From CALLPQ01 sp964421675 (GTDB lineage: Bacteria > Pseudomonadota > Alphaproteobacteria > Caulobacterales > Parvularculaceae), in the NCBI GenBank assembly GCA_964421675.1, contig CAYQXV010000004.1:1-64000 (forward strand): a stretch of 64,000 bases of DNA, written 5' to 3'. The position numbers and the translations under genes are program-made. The notes under the pieces are model-generated. The model was given only the letters and a program-made list of their open reading frames with translations, had not been told where the DNA came from and did not search any database. This document shows positions 34,661 to 43,043 of the stretch, piece by piece. How positions within the stretch are numbered: position 1 is the stretch's first letter; each line of letters begins with the position of its first letter.

Positions 34661-36775
34661 CTATATCTGACCCAAATTGCGAAGTCGTGATTGGGGATGA
34701 ATTTCGCTTTGCGAAAGAACCACGGTTCTGGTGCGAACCCGCTCAAGGATTGAGCGCACATAGGGGCGAATTCTGGCGCTGGTCACAATTGCTGCACTTG
34801 CACCATCTGCGGCTGTTTGTTCAAGTCTCGTCAGGCATTCATTGACAAAACTTTGCACCCGAGAGGGGGCGAGAGTGAGTTGGCCTTGGGCGCCTTCGCC
34901 GGAAATGGCGTTATGGAACTCTTCTTCCCACGTGGCAGACAGCATCAATATTGGTGTTTGGCCGTTGTGGTCGGCGAGCCGCGCGCAGATCTGACGGCCT
35001 AAGCGCGCCCGCACATGCTCGGTTAAAAACTCAATCTGCGTGGATTGCGGGGCCGCTTCAGCAATAGACTCCAGGATCGATGGCAAATCACGGATCGAAA
35101 CTTGTTCACTTAAAAGCCGCTGAAGAACCCGCTGCACGGTCGTCACCGTGGTGACCGCTGGAATGAGATCATTGACCAATGATTGGTGTTTTTCAGGCAG
35201 GTCATCGAGCAATTTGCGCGTTTCTGCATAGGAAAGAAGGTTAGGCGCTTCGGCTTTGATCATCTCGGTCAGATGTGTCGTTAAGACCGTGGCAGCATCA
35301 ACGACCGTTAAGCCGCGCAGTGCCGCGCTGTCGCGATGGGCATCGTCGATCCACATGGCGTCTAATCCGAAGGCAGGTTCGCGGGTCGGCTCGCCCGGCA
35401 AATCAATCGGTTTTCCGCTCGGCTCCATGGCGAGGAATGCACCCGGTTTCACCGAACCGCTGGCAATTTCTTGTTCTTTTAATCGAATGACATAGCGATT
35501 GGCATCAAGCTGTAAATTATCAAGTACGCGAATAGGCGGTGTGATAAAGCCAAGATCATGGGCAATGGAACGACGCAATGCTTTTATTTGGTCGGTGAGG
35601 CGCGGACCGTCAGGTGAATTCACCAGTGACAAGAGACCAAAACCAATCTCAACTCGCAAATCATCCATGGCCAACAATGTTGCCGGTTGATCCTCCGCAG
35701 GCGGTGTTGCTTCTCCATCATCGAGCGTTTCTGGATCAACCGCAGGTTTCATCTTGCTCAACTGAAATGCGCCAAAACCGGCAATAGCGGCCAGCGCGAT
35801 AAAAACCAAAGACGGCATGCCGGGCATTAGTGAGAAGATAAACATAACGCATGCCAGCAGACCCAATGCCCGCGGATATTCTGTAAATTGTTGCGAAATC
35901 GCCTGATTGGCAGCACCGTCCACGCCCGCTTTTGAAACCAGAAGACCCGCCGCGACCGAGATTATCAAGGCAGGGATTTGACTAACCAATCCATCACCAA
36001 TGGTCAGCAATGAATAGGATTGACCGGCATCGCCTATGCTCATGTTCATTTGCATAACACCGATTATAACACCGGCGACCAAATTTATCAGCGTAATCAA
36101 AAGGCCGGCAATCGCATCGCCGCGAACAAATTTTGACGCACCGTCCATGGCACCAAAAAAATTAGATTCATCTTCCAGAGTTTTACGTCGCTCACGCGCC
36201 TGAGTTTCATTAATTAAACCGGCCGAAAGGTCAGCATCAATCGCCATTTGTTTGCCGGGCATGGCATCGAGAGAGAACCGAGCGGCAACTTCTGCGATCC
36301 GTCCAGACCCTCTGGTGATGACAACAAAATTTACAATGACCAAAATGGCAAAAACGATCATGCCAATAATGGTATTGCCCTGCATGACGAAGTTGCCAAA
36401 CGCTTGGATAATATGACCCGCAGCGTCAGGCCCCTGGCTGCCTTCTGAAAGGATCAACCGCGTCGAAGCGATATTCAGTCCAAGGCGTAACATAGTCGCC
36501 ACAAGTAAAATTGCGGGGAAGGTCGAAAAATCGAGGGCACGGCGCGTAAACAAAGCGGTCATCAAAACCATCACCGAAAAGGAAATGGAGATGGCCAATA
36601 AAATATCGAGCAACCAACTGGGTGCCGGTAAAATCAGCAGGGCCAAAATTCCCAGGATCGCAGCGGCGAAGAGAATATCGCCATAGCTTTTGCGATCACC
36701 ATCTTTTCCTGCAAAACCAGAAAAAGGGAGGTCAGGGAAGTTTAAACCTGAGAAAATTGTGCCAATACGCGCCAT
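34661..36775 (-). CDS. flhA: flagellar export gate protein FlhA
   Basis: Inner-membrane component of the flagellar type III export gate, 704 residues. Eight N-terminal helices include the FHIPEP-region motif (ITRGSGRIAEVAARFSLDAMPGKQMAIDADLSAG, about residues 155-190), and the long C-terminal cytoplasmic domain (from about 340) forms the nonameric ring. The length matches FlhA of other alphaproteobacteria. It is translated within the fliF operon, 3 nt after the small gene at 36779. Confidence 0.97.
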   Translation of the reverse strand: MARIGTIFSGLNFPDLPFSGFAGKDGDRKSYGDILFAAAILGILALLILPAPSWLLDILLAISISFSVMVLMTALFTRRALDFSTFPAILLVATMLRLGLNIASTRLILSEGSQGPDAAGHIIQAFGNFVMQGNTIIGMIVFAILVIVNFVVITRGSGRIAEVAARFSLDAMPGKQMAIDADLSAGLINETQARERRKTLEDESNFFGAMDGASKFVRGDAIAGLLITLINLVAGVIIGVMQMNMSIGDAGQSYSLLTIGDGLVSQIPALIISVAAGLLVSKAGVDGAANQAISQQFTEYPRALGLLACVMFIFSLMPGMPSLVFIALAAIAGFGAFQLSKMKPAVDPETLDDGEATPPAEDQPATLLAMDDLRVEIGFGLLSLVNSPDGPRLTDQIKALRRSIAHDLGFITPPIRVLDNLQLDANRYVIRLKEQEIASGSVKPGAFLAMEPSGKPIDLPGEPTREPAFGLDAMWIDDAHRDSAALRGLTVVDAATVLTTHLTEMIKAEAPNLLSYAETRKLLDDLPEKHQSLVNDLIPAVTTVTTVQRVLQRLLSEQVSIRDLPSILESIAEAAPQSTQIEFLTEHVRARLGRQICARLADHNGQTPILMLSATWEEEFHNAISGEGAQGQLTLAPSRVQSFVNECLTRLEQTAADGASAAIVTSARIRPYVRSILERVRTRTVVLSQSEIHPQSRLRNLGQI

Positions 36776-36778
36776 GAA

Positions 36779-37210
36779 TTAGGATTTTTCCGACGGTTCA
36801 TCAGCACCGGGAAATTTATATTTTCGACGGCCACGTGTTTCATTTTTACGCTGTTCTTCAATGACACCGTTTAAGCGCTTTGCAATATCGGATGGTTTTT
36901 CATCCAAATTTGCAACATCAACAAGATGAAGCTCGATTTTTTTGCCATCTTCTTCCGGTTGATCAGATGACTTATAAATGATGTTAATCATGGCGCCAAA
37001 ACCATGAAGACTGGCTTTTTGCACAGTTTTAATCTGTAGAATGCGCACGCGTTTACGCTTTCCATCATGCCAAAACCATAAATGCTCATCATCGTGATAG
37101 AGCCGATCTTCACGATGCTTGTGCGCATTGATAGGTTTTAAAACCTGTTTCTTGATGTCTTCCCATCCCAAATCGGGAAGGCGACTTTCGCGATAAACTT
37201 TGTAACTCAT
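36779..37210 (-). CDS. uncharacterised protein inside the flagellar operon
   Basis: A 143-residue soluble, basic and charged protein with no signal peptide and no membrane segment. Mid-sequence strands (LWFWHDGKRKRVRILQIKTV; INIIYKSS; KIELHLVDVANL) suggest a small alpha/beta fold, followed by an Arg/Lys-rich tail (KNETRGRRKYKF). I do not recognise it. Its tight position between flbD (29 nt gap) and flhA (3 nt gap) makes a role in flagellar assembly or regulation likely. It could have a homologue annotated only as hypothetical in related genomes. Confidence 0.7.
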   Translation of the reverse strand: MSYKVYRESRLPDLGWEDIKKQVLKPINAHKHREDRLYHDDEHLWFWHDGKRKRVRILQIKTVQKASLHGFGAMINIIYKSSDQPEEDGKKIELHLVDVANLDEKPSDIAKRLNGVIEEQRKNETRGRRKYKFPGADEPSEKS

Positions 37211-37239
37211 AGTGACAATCTCGTCTTACTCTTTTCGAC

Positions 37240-38598
37240 TTACCCTTGCATTCTAACGTCACCTGGCGGCGGTACAGCGACACCAGAATTTGTATATTGC
37301 TTGAGCTTGTTACGCAGTGTGCGAATTGATATGCCAAGAATATTGGCCGCATGGGTGCGATTTCCATAGCAATGGTCCAGCGTATTGATGATCAAATCAC
37401 GCTCGACATCGGCAACCCGGCGCCCAACTAAATGATTGGCATTCGCACCGTCATTTTCTGCAATTTCATTAATGTCAATTTGCGCGGGGCGCATTTCAGA
37501 GCCATCAGGCAGGCGAATGGCTTCAACTTCAATTTCATTTTCCTGCGCCAATAAAACCGCGCGGTGCATAGCGTTTTCAAGTTCTCTCACATTACCCGGC
37601 CATGCAGAGCTTACAATTTGGCGTTTTGCCCCTTCGGACAAGGCCCGTACGCCAATCCCGTTGAGGGTTGCATATTTCTCAGCGAAATGGGCCGCGAGGT
37701 GTAAGATATCCAATGGTCGCTCACGCAAAGAGGGCACTGCCAGATTGACGACATTAAGACGAAACAACAAATCTTCGCGAAAGCTTCCTTCTTGTACGGC
37801 TTGCTGTAGGTTTCGGTTTGATGTTGCAAGCACGCGAATATCAACCGGAATTGGCGATTGACCGCCGACGCGGTCAACAACGCGCTCTTGCAGAACACGC
37901 AATAATTTTGCTTGCAGGCGGACATCCATTTCGGAGATCTCGTCTAGCAATAATGTTCCCGTATTAGCTTCCTCAAATTTCCCGATACGCCGGGCCACAG
38001 CACCAGTAAAGGCGCCTTTCTCGTGCCCGAATAATTCTGATTCAAGAAGATTTTCTGGAATGGCCGCGCAATTGATAGAGATAAAAGGCTTTTCGGCGCG
38101 CCGTGATTTTGAATGGATATATTTTGCGACCACCTCTTTACCCACACCGCTTTCGCCGGTGATCAATACTGAGGCCTCTGACGGAGCAATTTGATCAGCA
38201 AGGGTGATAATTTTTTTCATGGCCGGGTCGGCAGCCAGCATGTCTGAATTTTCTTCAACGACCGCATCAAGGATCGCTGCAATCAGTTCTGCGTCTGGGG
38301 GCAGGGGAACAAATTCGCGCGCACCCGCTTTAATCGATGCAACAGCACTTTCAGAATCCGCAGCAATGCCGCACGCAACAACGGGCATTGCGATGCGTTC
38401 CGCAGACAATGCACGAATAAAGCCCGCAATATCAAACTCAACATCCATCATAACAAGGTCAACGCCTTGTCCTTTCCGGATTGATGCCAACGCCATTTCG
38501 ATGCTTTCGGTCATGGTGACCTTAGCACCATGGGTCATCGAGATTTGGGCCGCTCTAGAAAGTTCGCTACTCTGTTTTCCGACAATCAACAGGCGCAT
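37240..38598 (-). CDS. flbD: sigma-54-dependent flagellar regulator FlbD
   Basis: A bacterial enhancer-binding protein, 452 residues. An atypical receiver-like N-terminus (residues 1-110, DVEFD in place of a clean phosphorylation pocket) precedes an AAA+ domain with Walker A GESGVGKE, the sigma-54-contacting GAFTGA loop and the Walker B-type LLLDEIS. A C-terminal Fis-type HTH follows (THAANILGISIRTLRNKL). Caulobacter FlbD has the same plan and activates late flagellar genes while repressing fliF. Its start abuts the fliN stop (1-nt overlap), showing coupling. Confidence 0.92.
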   Translation of the reverse strand: MRLLIVGKQSSELSRAAQISMTHGAKVTMTESIEMALASIRKGQGVDLVMMDVEFDIAGFIRALSAERIAMPVVACGIAADSESAVASIKAGAREFVPLPPDAELIAAILDAVVEENSDMLAADPAMKKIITLADQIAPSEASVLITGESGVGKEVVAKYIHSKSRRAEKPFISINCAAIPENLLESELFGHEKGAFTGAVARRIGKFEEANTGTLLLDEISEMDVRLQAKLLRVLQERVVDRVGGQSPIPVDIRVLATSNRNLQQAVQEGSFREDLLFRLNVVNLAVPSLRERPLDILHLAAHFAEKYATLNGIGVRALSEGAKRQIVSSAWPGNVRELENAMHRAVLLAQENEIEVEAIRLPDGSEMRPAQIDINEIAENDGANANHLVGRRVADVERDLIINTLDHCYGNRTHAANILGISIRTLRNKLKQYTNSGVAVPPPGDVRMQG

Positions 38599-39032
38599 TA
38601 CGCAACTCCCTGATTAAGACTGGATGGTGCGGTCGATGGCGATGTTTCCGGTTCGATGATCTCCGTCAACGTTACACCGAGCGCGTCATCAACAATCACG
38701 AGTTCACCGCGCGCAACGAGCGTGTCATTGACATGAAGATCAATGGCTTCGCCGACCTTGCGATCAATCTCGATAATTGTTCCCGCTTGCATACCGATCA
38801 GCGTTGCAACATCGACTTTCTTTTGTCCTAGAACCGCTGTGATCGTTACTGGAACCTCATTTAGCGCAGACATTGAGATAACGCGGCCTGAACTTGCCTG
38901 ATCAGGGTTTTGTTGCTCAGGGGATTGTTGAGGCACATTTTCTTGTATGCCCGTTTCTTCGGGGAGAGCAGGGATATCTGGCAGCTGCGTTAGCGCCTGT
39001 GATGGCTCAGTCGATGATGGAGTATTACTCAT
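38598..39032 (-). CDS. fliN: flagellar motor switch protein FliN
   Basis: C-ring component of 144 residues. An acidic Pro/Gln-rich N-terminal half (about 60 residues) is longer than in enteric FliN. The C-terminal SpoA domain follows: VPVTITAVLGQKKVDVATLI, and IDLHVNDTLVARGELVIVDDALGVTLTEI. The N-terminal extension is common in alphaproteobacteria. It overlaps fliH by 4 nt (ATGA). Confidence 0.93.
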   Translation of the reverse strand: MSNTPSSTEPSQALTQLPDIPALPEETGIQENVPQQSPEQQNPDQASSGRVISMSALNEVPVTITAVLGQKKVDVATLIGMQAGTIIEIDRKVGEAIDLHVNDTLVARGELVIVDDALGVTLTEIIEPETSPSTAPSSLNQGVA

Positions 39033-39766
39033 GATATTGCCTTCATATGGCCGATTGACGGTGCAAGCGTTGCATTTTCTGGTTTCGCATGGGCTACCAG
39101 ATCGATCGCTTCGCGAATAAGGGATTGGATATTTTGTTTATTCAGGTTGAGACTGCCATCTTGCCATTCAACAAAAGCATCGCCTTTTTCAATCTTCTTG
39201 TCGCTGACAAATTTCATAGCGATGTCCGCGTGAAGGCGCTGATTAATTTCCTGGCACGCGGCTACATCATCAGGATTGATTGAAATTGTAAGATCGTTAA
39301 GCGCGGTTGGCTCACACGCATTGATGAGCTCGTTTAAAATCGCCTCAAGGCGTGCGGGCAACTGGGAAAGGCCCATACTGTGCGCTATTTTATGGAGAGC
39401 ACGGACGCATTGATTGTGAAGTTCATGGTGATAGTGATCAACTTCGCGTTTTATTGGCAAATAGGATGTTTGCAATGTTGCGTTAAGCTGCTCTGTTAGC
39501 GCCTGTAGATTTGCACTCTGTTCGCGTTTGAAATTTCCTTGCGCACGTTCTTCGCCAGCTTTAACGCCGCGTTCATAGGCAAGATCAAGATCGGCTTGCG
39601 ATATGGTAGGCATAGTGGGTGGATTATGAGGAGAGCTTTGCGACCGTGATGGCGTGTTCAAATCACTTAGTTGCAATAGAGAAATTTCTGCTGCCTCAGC
39701 AAAATCGGGGAGATTTTTTGCTGCTAATGGTTTGGCTGCGCTGGCGGGTGTTACAATAATCGACAT
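39029..39766 (-). CDS. fliH: FliH/FlbE-like flagellar assembly protein
   Basis: A 245-residue protein that by position corresponds to FliH, the regulator of the FliI export ATPase (called FlbE in Caulobacter). It has the typical helical coiled middle (residues 65-130, YERGVKAGEERAQGNFKREQ with a long amphipathic helix) and a C-terminal domain in which NDLTISINPDDVAACQEI and FVEWQDGSLNLN match FliH. Sequence identity within this family is always low, so the call rests mainly on position between fliG and fliN. Confidence 0.8.
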   Translation of the reverse strand: MSIIVTPASAAKPLAAKNLPDFAEAAEISLLQLSDLNTPSRSQSSPHNPPTMPTISQADLDLAYERGVKAGEERAQGNFKREQSANLQALTEQLNATLQTSYLPIKREVDHYHHELHNQCVRALHKIAHSMGLSQLPARLEAILNELINACEPTALNDLTISINPDDVAACQEINQRLHADIAMKFVSDKKIEKGDAFVEWQDGSLNLNKQNIQSLIREAIDLVAHAKPENATLAPSIGHMKAIS

Positions 39767-40779
39767 TAGAATATCACCTCTTCATCGGTGCGCGTTGTCA
39801 GATAGATTTCACCCTCATCGCTGAGCCTTTTCGCAGTTTCCACGATTTTTTGCTGCGCAGCTTCAACCTCGCTCATGCGCAGGGGACGCATAATGTCGAT
39901 ATCGTCTTGAAGAATTTTTGTCGCGCGTTCTGACATATTGACGAAAAACAGATTACGCATTTCGTCCGTTGTTCCTTTGAGCGCCGATGCCAATACAGAT
40001 TTATCAATATGGCGCAGCAGAATTTGAATATCGTGGCCTTCAACCTGTAATAGATTTTCAAATACAAACATAAGCGATTTAATGCGATGGGCAGCGTCTG
40101 GATTTTTCATTTCCAGACTTTCCATAAAGTGGCGTTCTGTGCGCCGATCAAAGCTATTAAATATTTCCGCCAGAGTTTCATGGGTATCATGCTCATGGCT
40201 TTCGCTTAATGTGCTGATAAATTCAGTGCGCAATGTGTTTTCAATATCTTCCAGAACTTCGCGTTGAACCGGGCCAAGAGCCAGAATTCTACTAATCGTT
40301 TCTTCCGCAATATTGGGGGGCATAGCCGCAATAACTTGCGCGGCATGAGCGGATTTGATGCGCGAGAGGATAACCGCAACGGTTTGAGGGTGTTCTTTTG
40401 CAAGATAGCGCGCCAGCGTGACAGGGTTCACATTGGCAAGTTTGTCCCACATGGTGCGCCCGGCAGGGCCTTTTACTTCCTGAAGTATATTTTCAACTTT
40501 GTCGCGCGGTAAAATACCGGAAAGAAGTCGGCGCGCGCTATCAACAGACCCGATAATTGGTCCGGTTTCCGAAAAGCTATCAGCAAACTCAACAAGCAAT
40601 GCTTCGACCATCTCAGCAGTAATTGAACCAAGCTTTGAAATGGCGATGGTAATTTCACGCAATTCTTCATCATCAAATGTCTGCCAAAGCGGGCGGCTAT
40701 TTTCCTCGCCCAAAGCAAGCATGATAACGGCAGCGCGTTCTGGACCTTTAAGATCGTCTATGAGGGAAGGGATAGCCAT
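39766..40779 (-). CDS. fliG: flagellar motor switch protein FliG
   Basis: The rotor protein that contacts the stator, 337 residues. The FliG layout is clear: LKGPERAAVIMLALGEENSRPLW at the N-terminus, the armadillo middle domain EHPQTVAVILSRIKSAHAAQVIAAMP, and the C-terminal domain with charged torque helix residues (LRHIDKSVLASALKGTTDEMRNLFFVNMSERATKIL). Its start is 1 nt after the fliF stop. Confidence 0.95.
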   Translation of the reverse strand: MAIPSLIDDLKGPERAAVIMLALGEENSRPLWQTFDDEELREITIAISKLGSITAEMVEALLVEFADSFSETGPIIGSVDSARRLLSGILPRDKVENILQEVKGPAGRTMWDKLANVNPVTLARYLAKEHPQTVAVILSRIKSAHAAQVIAAMPPNIAEETISRILALGPVQREVLEDIENTLRTEFISTLSESHEHDTHETLAEIFNSFDRRTERHFMESLEMKNPDAAHRIKSLMFVFENLLQVEGHDIQILLRHIDKSVLASALKGTTDEMRNLFFVNMSERATKILQDDIDIMRPLRMSEVEAAQQKIVETAKRLSDEGEIYLTTRTDEEVIF

Positions 40780-40780
40780 T

Positions 40781-42406
40781 TTATAATGCCTCCCTAATCC
40801 ATCGCTTCAAGATAAGCGCTGACTCATCAGTGTGTGATTTTACAATTTCCTGAATTTGATTGACCGAGCTTTCTTTCACCTGACCATCAATTTGAGCAAT
40901 TTTTACATGTTGCTCAACAAGGCCCTTCGTCGCGCCCTCTTCAAGGGGAGCGTTGCCATGGCTGGCATGTTGAAGGTTACCGTCGGATACCGGACCGGCA
41001 TATTTTGCAAGGCTAGTCGCGCTATTGTTTGACGATGGCGAAAACATTGGACGCAACACAAAGAAGATTAATCCTGCGCCAATCAACAATAGGGCGCCAA
41101 TTTCTGCGAGACGAACCATAAAGGCGCTTGAGAGTGTAGGGGCCGAAACCGGAGCACCAGCGGATAATTCCAGCGGCGGCGTTGGCATGAAGCCAATATT
41201 GGCAATTTCCACCTGATCGCCGCGCGAAGATTGAAACCCAATTGCCGATTTGACCAGCGCTTCAATGCGTTCCAATTCCTCAGGGGAGCGTTCAATCACA
41301 TTGCCATTTGCATCATTGGCGTTAATTGCAACCGCGACAGACAACCGATTAACAATCAAACCCTCATCGCGAATAGCGTTGCGAACGGTTTTTGTGATTT
41401 CATAATTGGTAATTTCTTCAGTGCGCCGGTTTGAGGAAGTTGCAGAGCCATTCCCCGCATCGCTTTCACTGCCAGGCAATCCATTGGCAACGGAAACGCC
41501 GCGCCCGCCAAGCGGGTTACGGTCATCAGATTCTTCTTCAATCAATGTTGAAGATAAAACCACCTGACTGTCTGGGTCTACAATTTCAGCGGTTTCGGTA
41601 AACCGCGAAAAATCAAAGTCTGCCGTCAACCGTGTGCGAACATTTTCCGGCCCAACAATACTGCCAACAAGGGAGGTGACCATCTCTTGCAACCGCATCT
41701 CTGCAACACTCATGCGTTCAGCCATGGCATCCTCTGCCATAGAGTCGCTTTCGCCATTGCGCGCTGTTGCTAACAGATTTCCATCAGCATCTAAGATTGT
41801 AATATGTTCAGGGGAAAGTTCGGGCACCGCTGTTGCGACCAGATTTACAATGGCGCGCACCGTGCCATTGTTAAGTCTTTGCTGGGCTTCAACCATGATA
41901 GAGGCAGTGGCCTCGGCGCTTTCGCGGGTGAAAAGTGAGCGCTCAGGCAAAACCAGATGAACCCGCGCAGACCGCACCCCAGCAATTGAAGAAACCGTTC
42001 GGGCAAGTTCGCCTTCAAGGGCGCGTAATCGATTTATGGATTGTTGAAAACTCGTGGTGCCCAGCGATTGTTGGGCATCAAATATTTCATATCCGACACC
42101 ATTTGCCGAAATCACGCCTTCATTTGCCAGACTGACTTTTAATGAAGAAATTTCATTTCGCGGCACGAGAAGCGCAATGCGCGATCCGCTTTCGCGCATT
42201 CGATAGGAAACACCGTCTTGATCCAATTGTGTTGTGATTAATTGCGCGTCCCGGTAATCGAGATCTGCATAAAGAACACCAAATTGCGGCTCACCAAGGC
42301 GAACCATAATGATGATCAACGCAATGCCCACACCGGCTGTTACCCCGACAATGGCTGCAAGCCGCGCGATACCGAACGTTCGCAAAAATTCTACTAACCC
42401 ATTCAC
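40781..42406 (-). CDS. fliF: flagellar MS-ring protein FliF
   Basis: Builds the MS ring in the inner membrane, 541 residues from GTG 42406. The N-terminal helix is LAAIVGVTAGVGIALIIIMV. The ring-building motifs include ITTQLDQDGVSYRMRESGSRIALLVP and a conserved NRLRALEGELARTVSSIAGVRSARVHLVLPE region. The second helix near residue 450 (IGALLLIGAGLIFFVLRPMF) precedes a short cytoplasmic tail that binds FliG. An in-frame TTG at 42424 is the alternative start. First gene of the operon, with a dyad just upstream. Confidence 0.93.
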   Translation of the reverse strand: MNGLVEFLRTFGIARLAAIVGVTAGVGIALIIIMVRLGEPQFGVLYADLDYRDAQLITTQLDQDGVSYRMRESGSRIALLVPRNEISSLKVSLANEGVISANGVGYEIFDAQQSLGTTSFQQSINRLRALEGELARTVSSIAGVRSARVHLVLPERSLFTRESAEATASIMVEAQQRLNNGTVRAIVNLVATAVPELSPEHITILDADGNLLATARNGESDSMAEDAMAERMSVAEMRLQEMVTSLVGSIVGPENVRTRLTADFDFSRFTETAEIVDPDSQVVLSSTLIEEESDDRNPLGGRGVSVANGLPGSESDAGNGSATSSNRRTEEITNYEITKTVRNAIRDEGLIVNRLSVAVAINANDANGNVIERSPEELERIEALVKSAIGFQSSRGDQVEIANIGFMPTPPLELSAGAPVSAPTLSSAFMVRLAEIGALLLIGAGLIFFVLRPMFSPSSNNSATSLAKYAGPVSDGNLQHASHGNAPLEEGATKGLVEQHVKIAQIDGQVKESSVNQIQEIVKSHTDESALILKRWIREAL

Positions 42407-42460
42407 CAGAAACCGAACCCACAAACTAACTAATACTATTTAGCGAACGACAATTATTGC

Positions 42461-42492
42461 CGACACGCCCGGCAAATATTGCCGATGTGTCG
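42461..42492. promoter_or_regulatory. nested dyad in the fliF promoter, possible FlbD site
   Basis: CGGCAA-ATA-TTGCCG (42470-42484) is flanked by CGACAC (42461-42466) and GTGTCG (42487-42492), giving a 32-bp nested inverted repeat 54 nt before the GTG start of fliF. FlbD of Caulobacter binds GC-rich dyads over the fliF promoter to shut it off late in the cell cycle. Since flbD is in this operon, feedback control through this element is a reasonable inference. Confidence 0.55.
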
Positions 42493-42524
42493 TAAATAAA
42501 GCGTTGCAATTGGAAAATTGTGCG

Positions 42525-42561
42525 AAAAAAAACACCCGCTAAATGAATTTTAGCAGGTGTT
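42525..42561 (-). terminator. Rho-independent terminator after sciP
   Basis: Read on the minus strand, AACACCTGCTAAA (42561-42549) pairs with TTTAGCGGGTGTT (42543-42531), 13 bp with one mismatch, and is followed by a run of T (42530-42525). It separates the sciP transcript from the fliF promoter. Confidence 0.9.
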
Positions 42562-42605
42562 TTGAGTTTTGTAGTCGGTTCGTGCTCGGAGAACGTAAGC
42601 TTTCG

Positions 42606-42896
42606 TTAACGGTATTGCTGAACGCGCGTTGCGCGGAGCCCCTTCATACCGAATTGTTCAATGGCTTTTTGCCACGTCAAAAATTCTTCTACAGTCAATG
42701 AGTATCGTTCACATGCATCTTCGAGAGTTAGTAAACCGCCTCTCACAGCCATTACGACCTCAGCTTTGCGCCGGATAACCCAACGTTTTGTGGTATGAGG
42801 TGGTAAATCGGCTAATGTTAGCGGGGTCCCATCGGGTCCGATTACATAGGCTTCTTTTTGCTGCGGTAAAGCAGATGTTTCTAAGGCTACCGTCAT
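42606..42896 (-). CDS. sciP: CtrA inhibitor SciP (DUF1153)
   Basis: A 96-residue helix-turn-helix protein that in Caulobacter binds CtrA-controlled promoters and blocks CtrA-dependent transcription in swarmer cells. Nearly the whole protein matches: YVIGPDGTPLTLADLPP, TKRWVIRRKAEVVMAVRGG, LLTLEDACERYSLTVEEFL, and MKGLRATRVQQYR. Position between the fliF and fliK-flgE operons, 147 nt downstream of flgE, is notable, since CtrA controls early flagellar genes. A terminator follows. Confidence 0.95.
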   Translation of the reverse strand: MTVALETSALPQQKEAYVIGPDGTPLTLADLPPHTTKRWVIRRKAEVVMAVRGGLLTLEDACERYSLTVEEFLTWQKAIEQFGMKGLRATRVQQYR

Positions 42897-43043
42897 TTCG
42901 TCATTCCCCTGACATTTACGCTACTAGGGTTGAACTTACGCGAGTGTTTTTAAAAAACGGCTAAGCAGTATGGTAAAATCGCTCATAACCCATTGATTAA
43001 AAATGTATTTTTCTAGTCATTGTGTCTCCAAATGAAACAAAGT

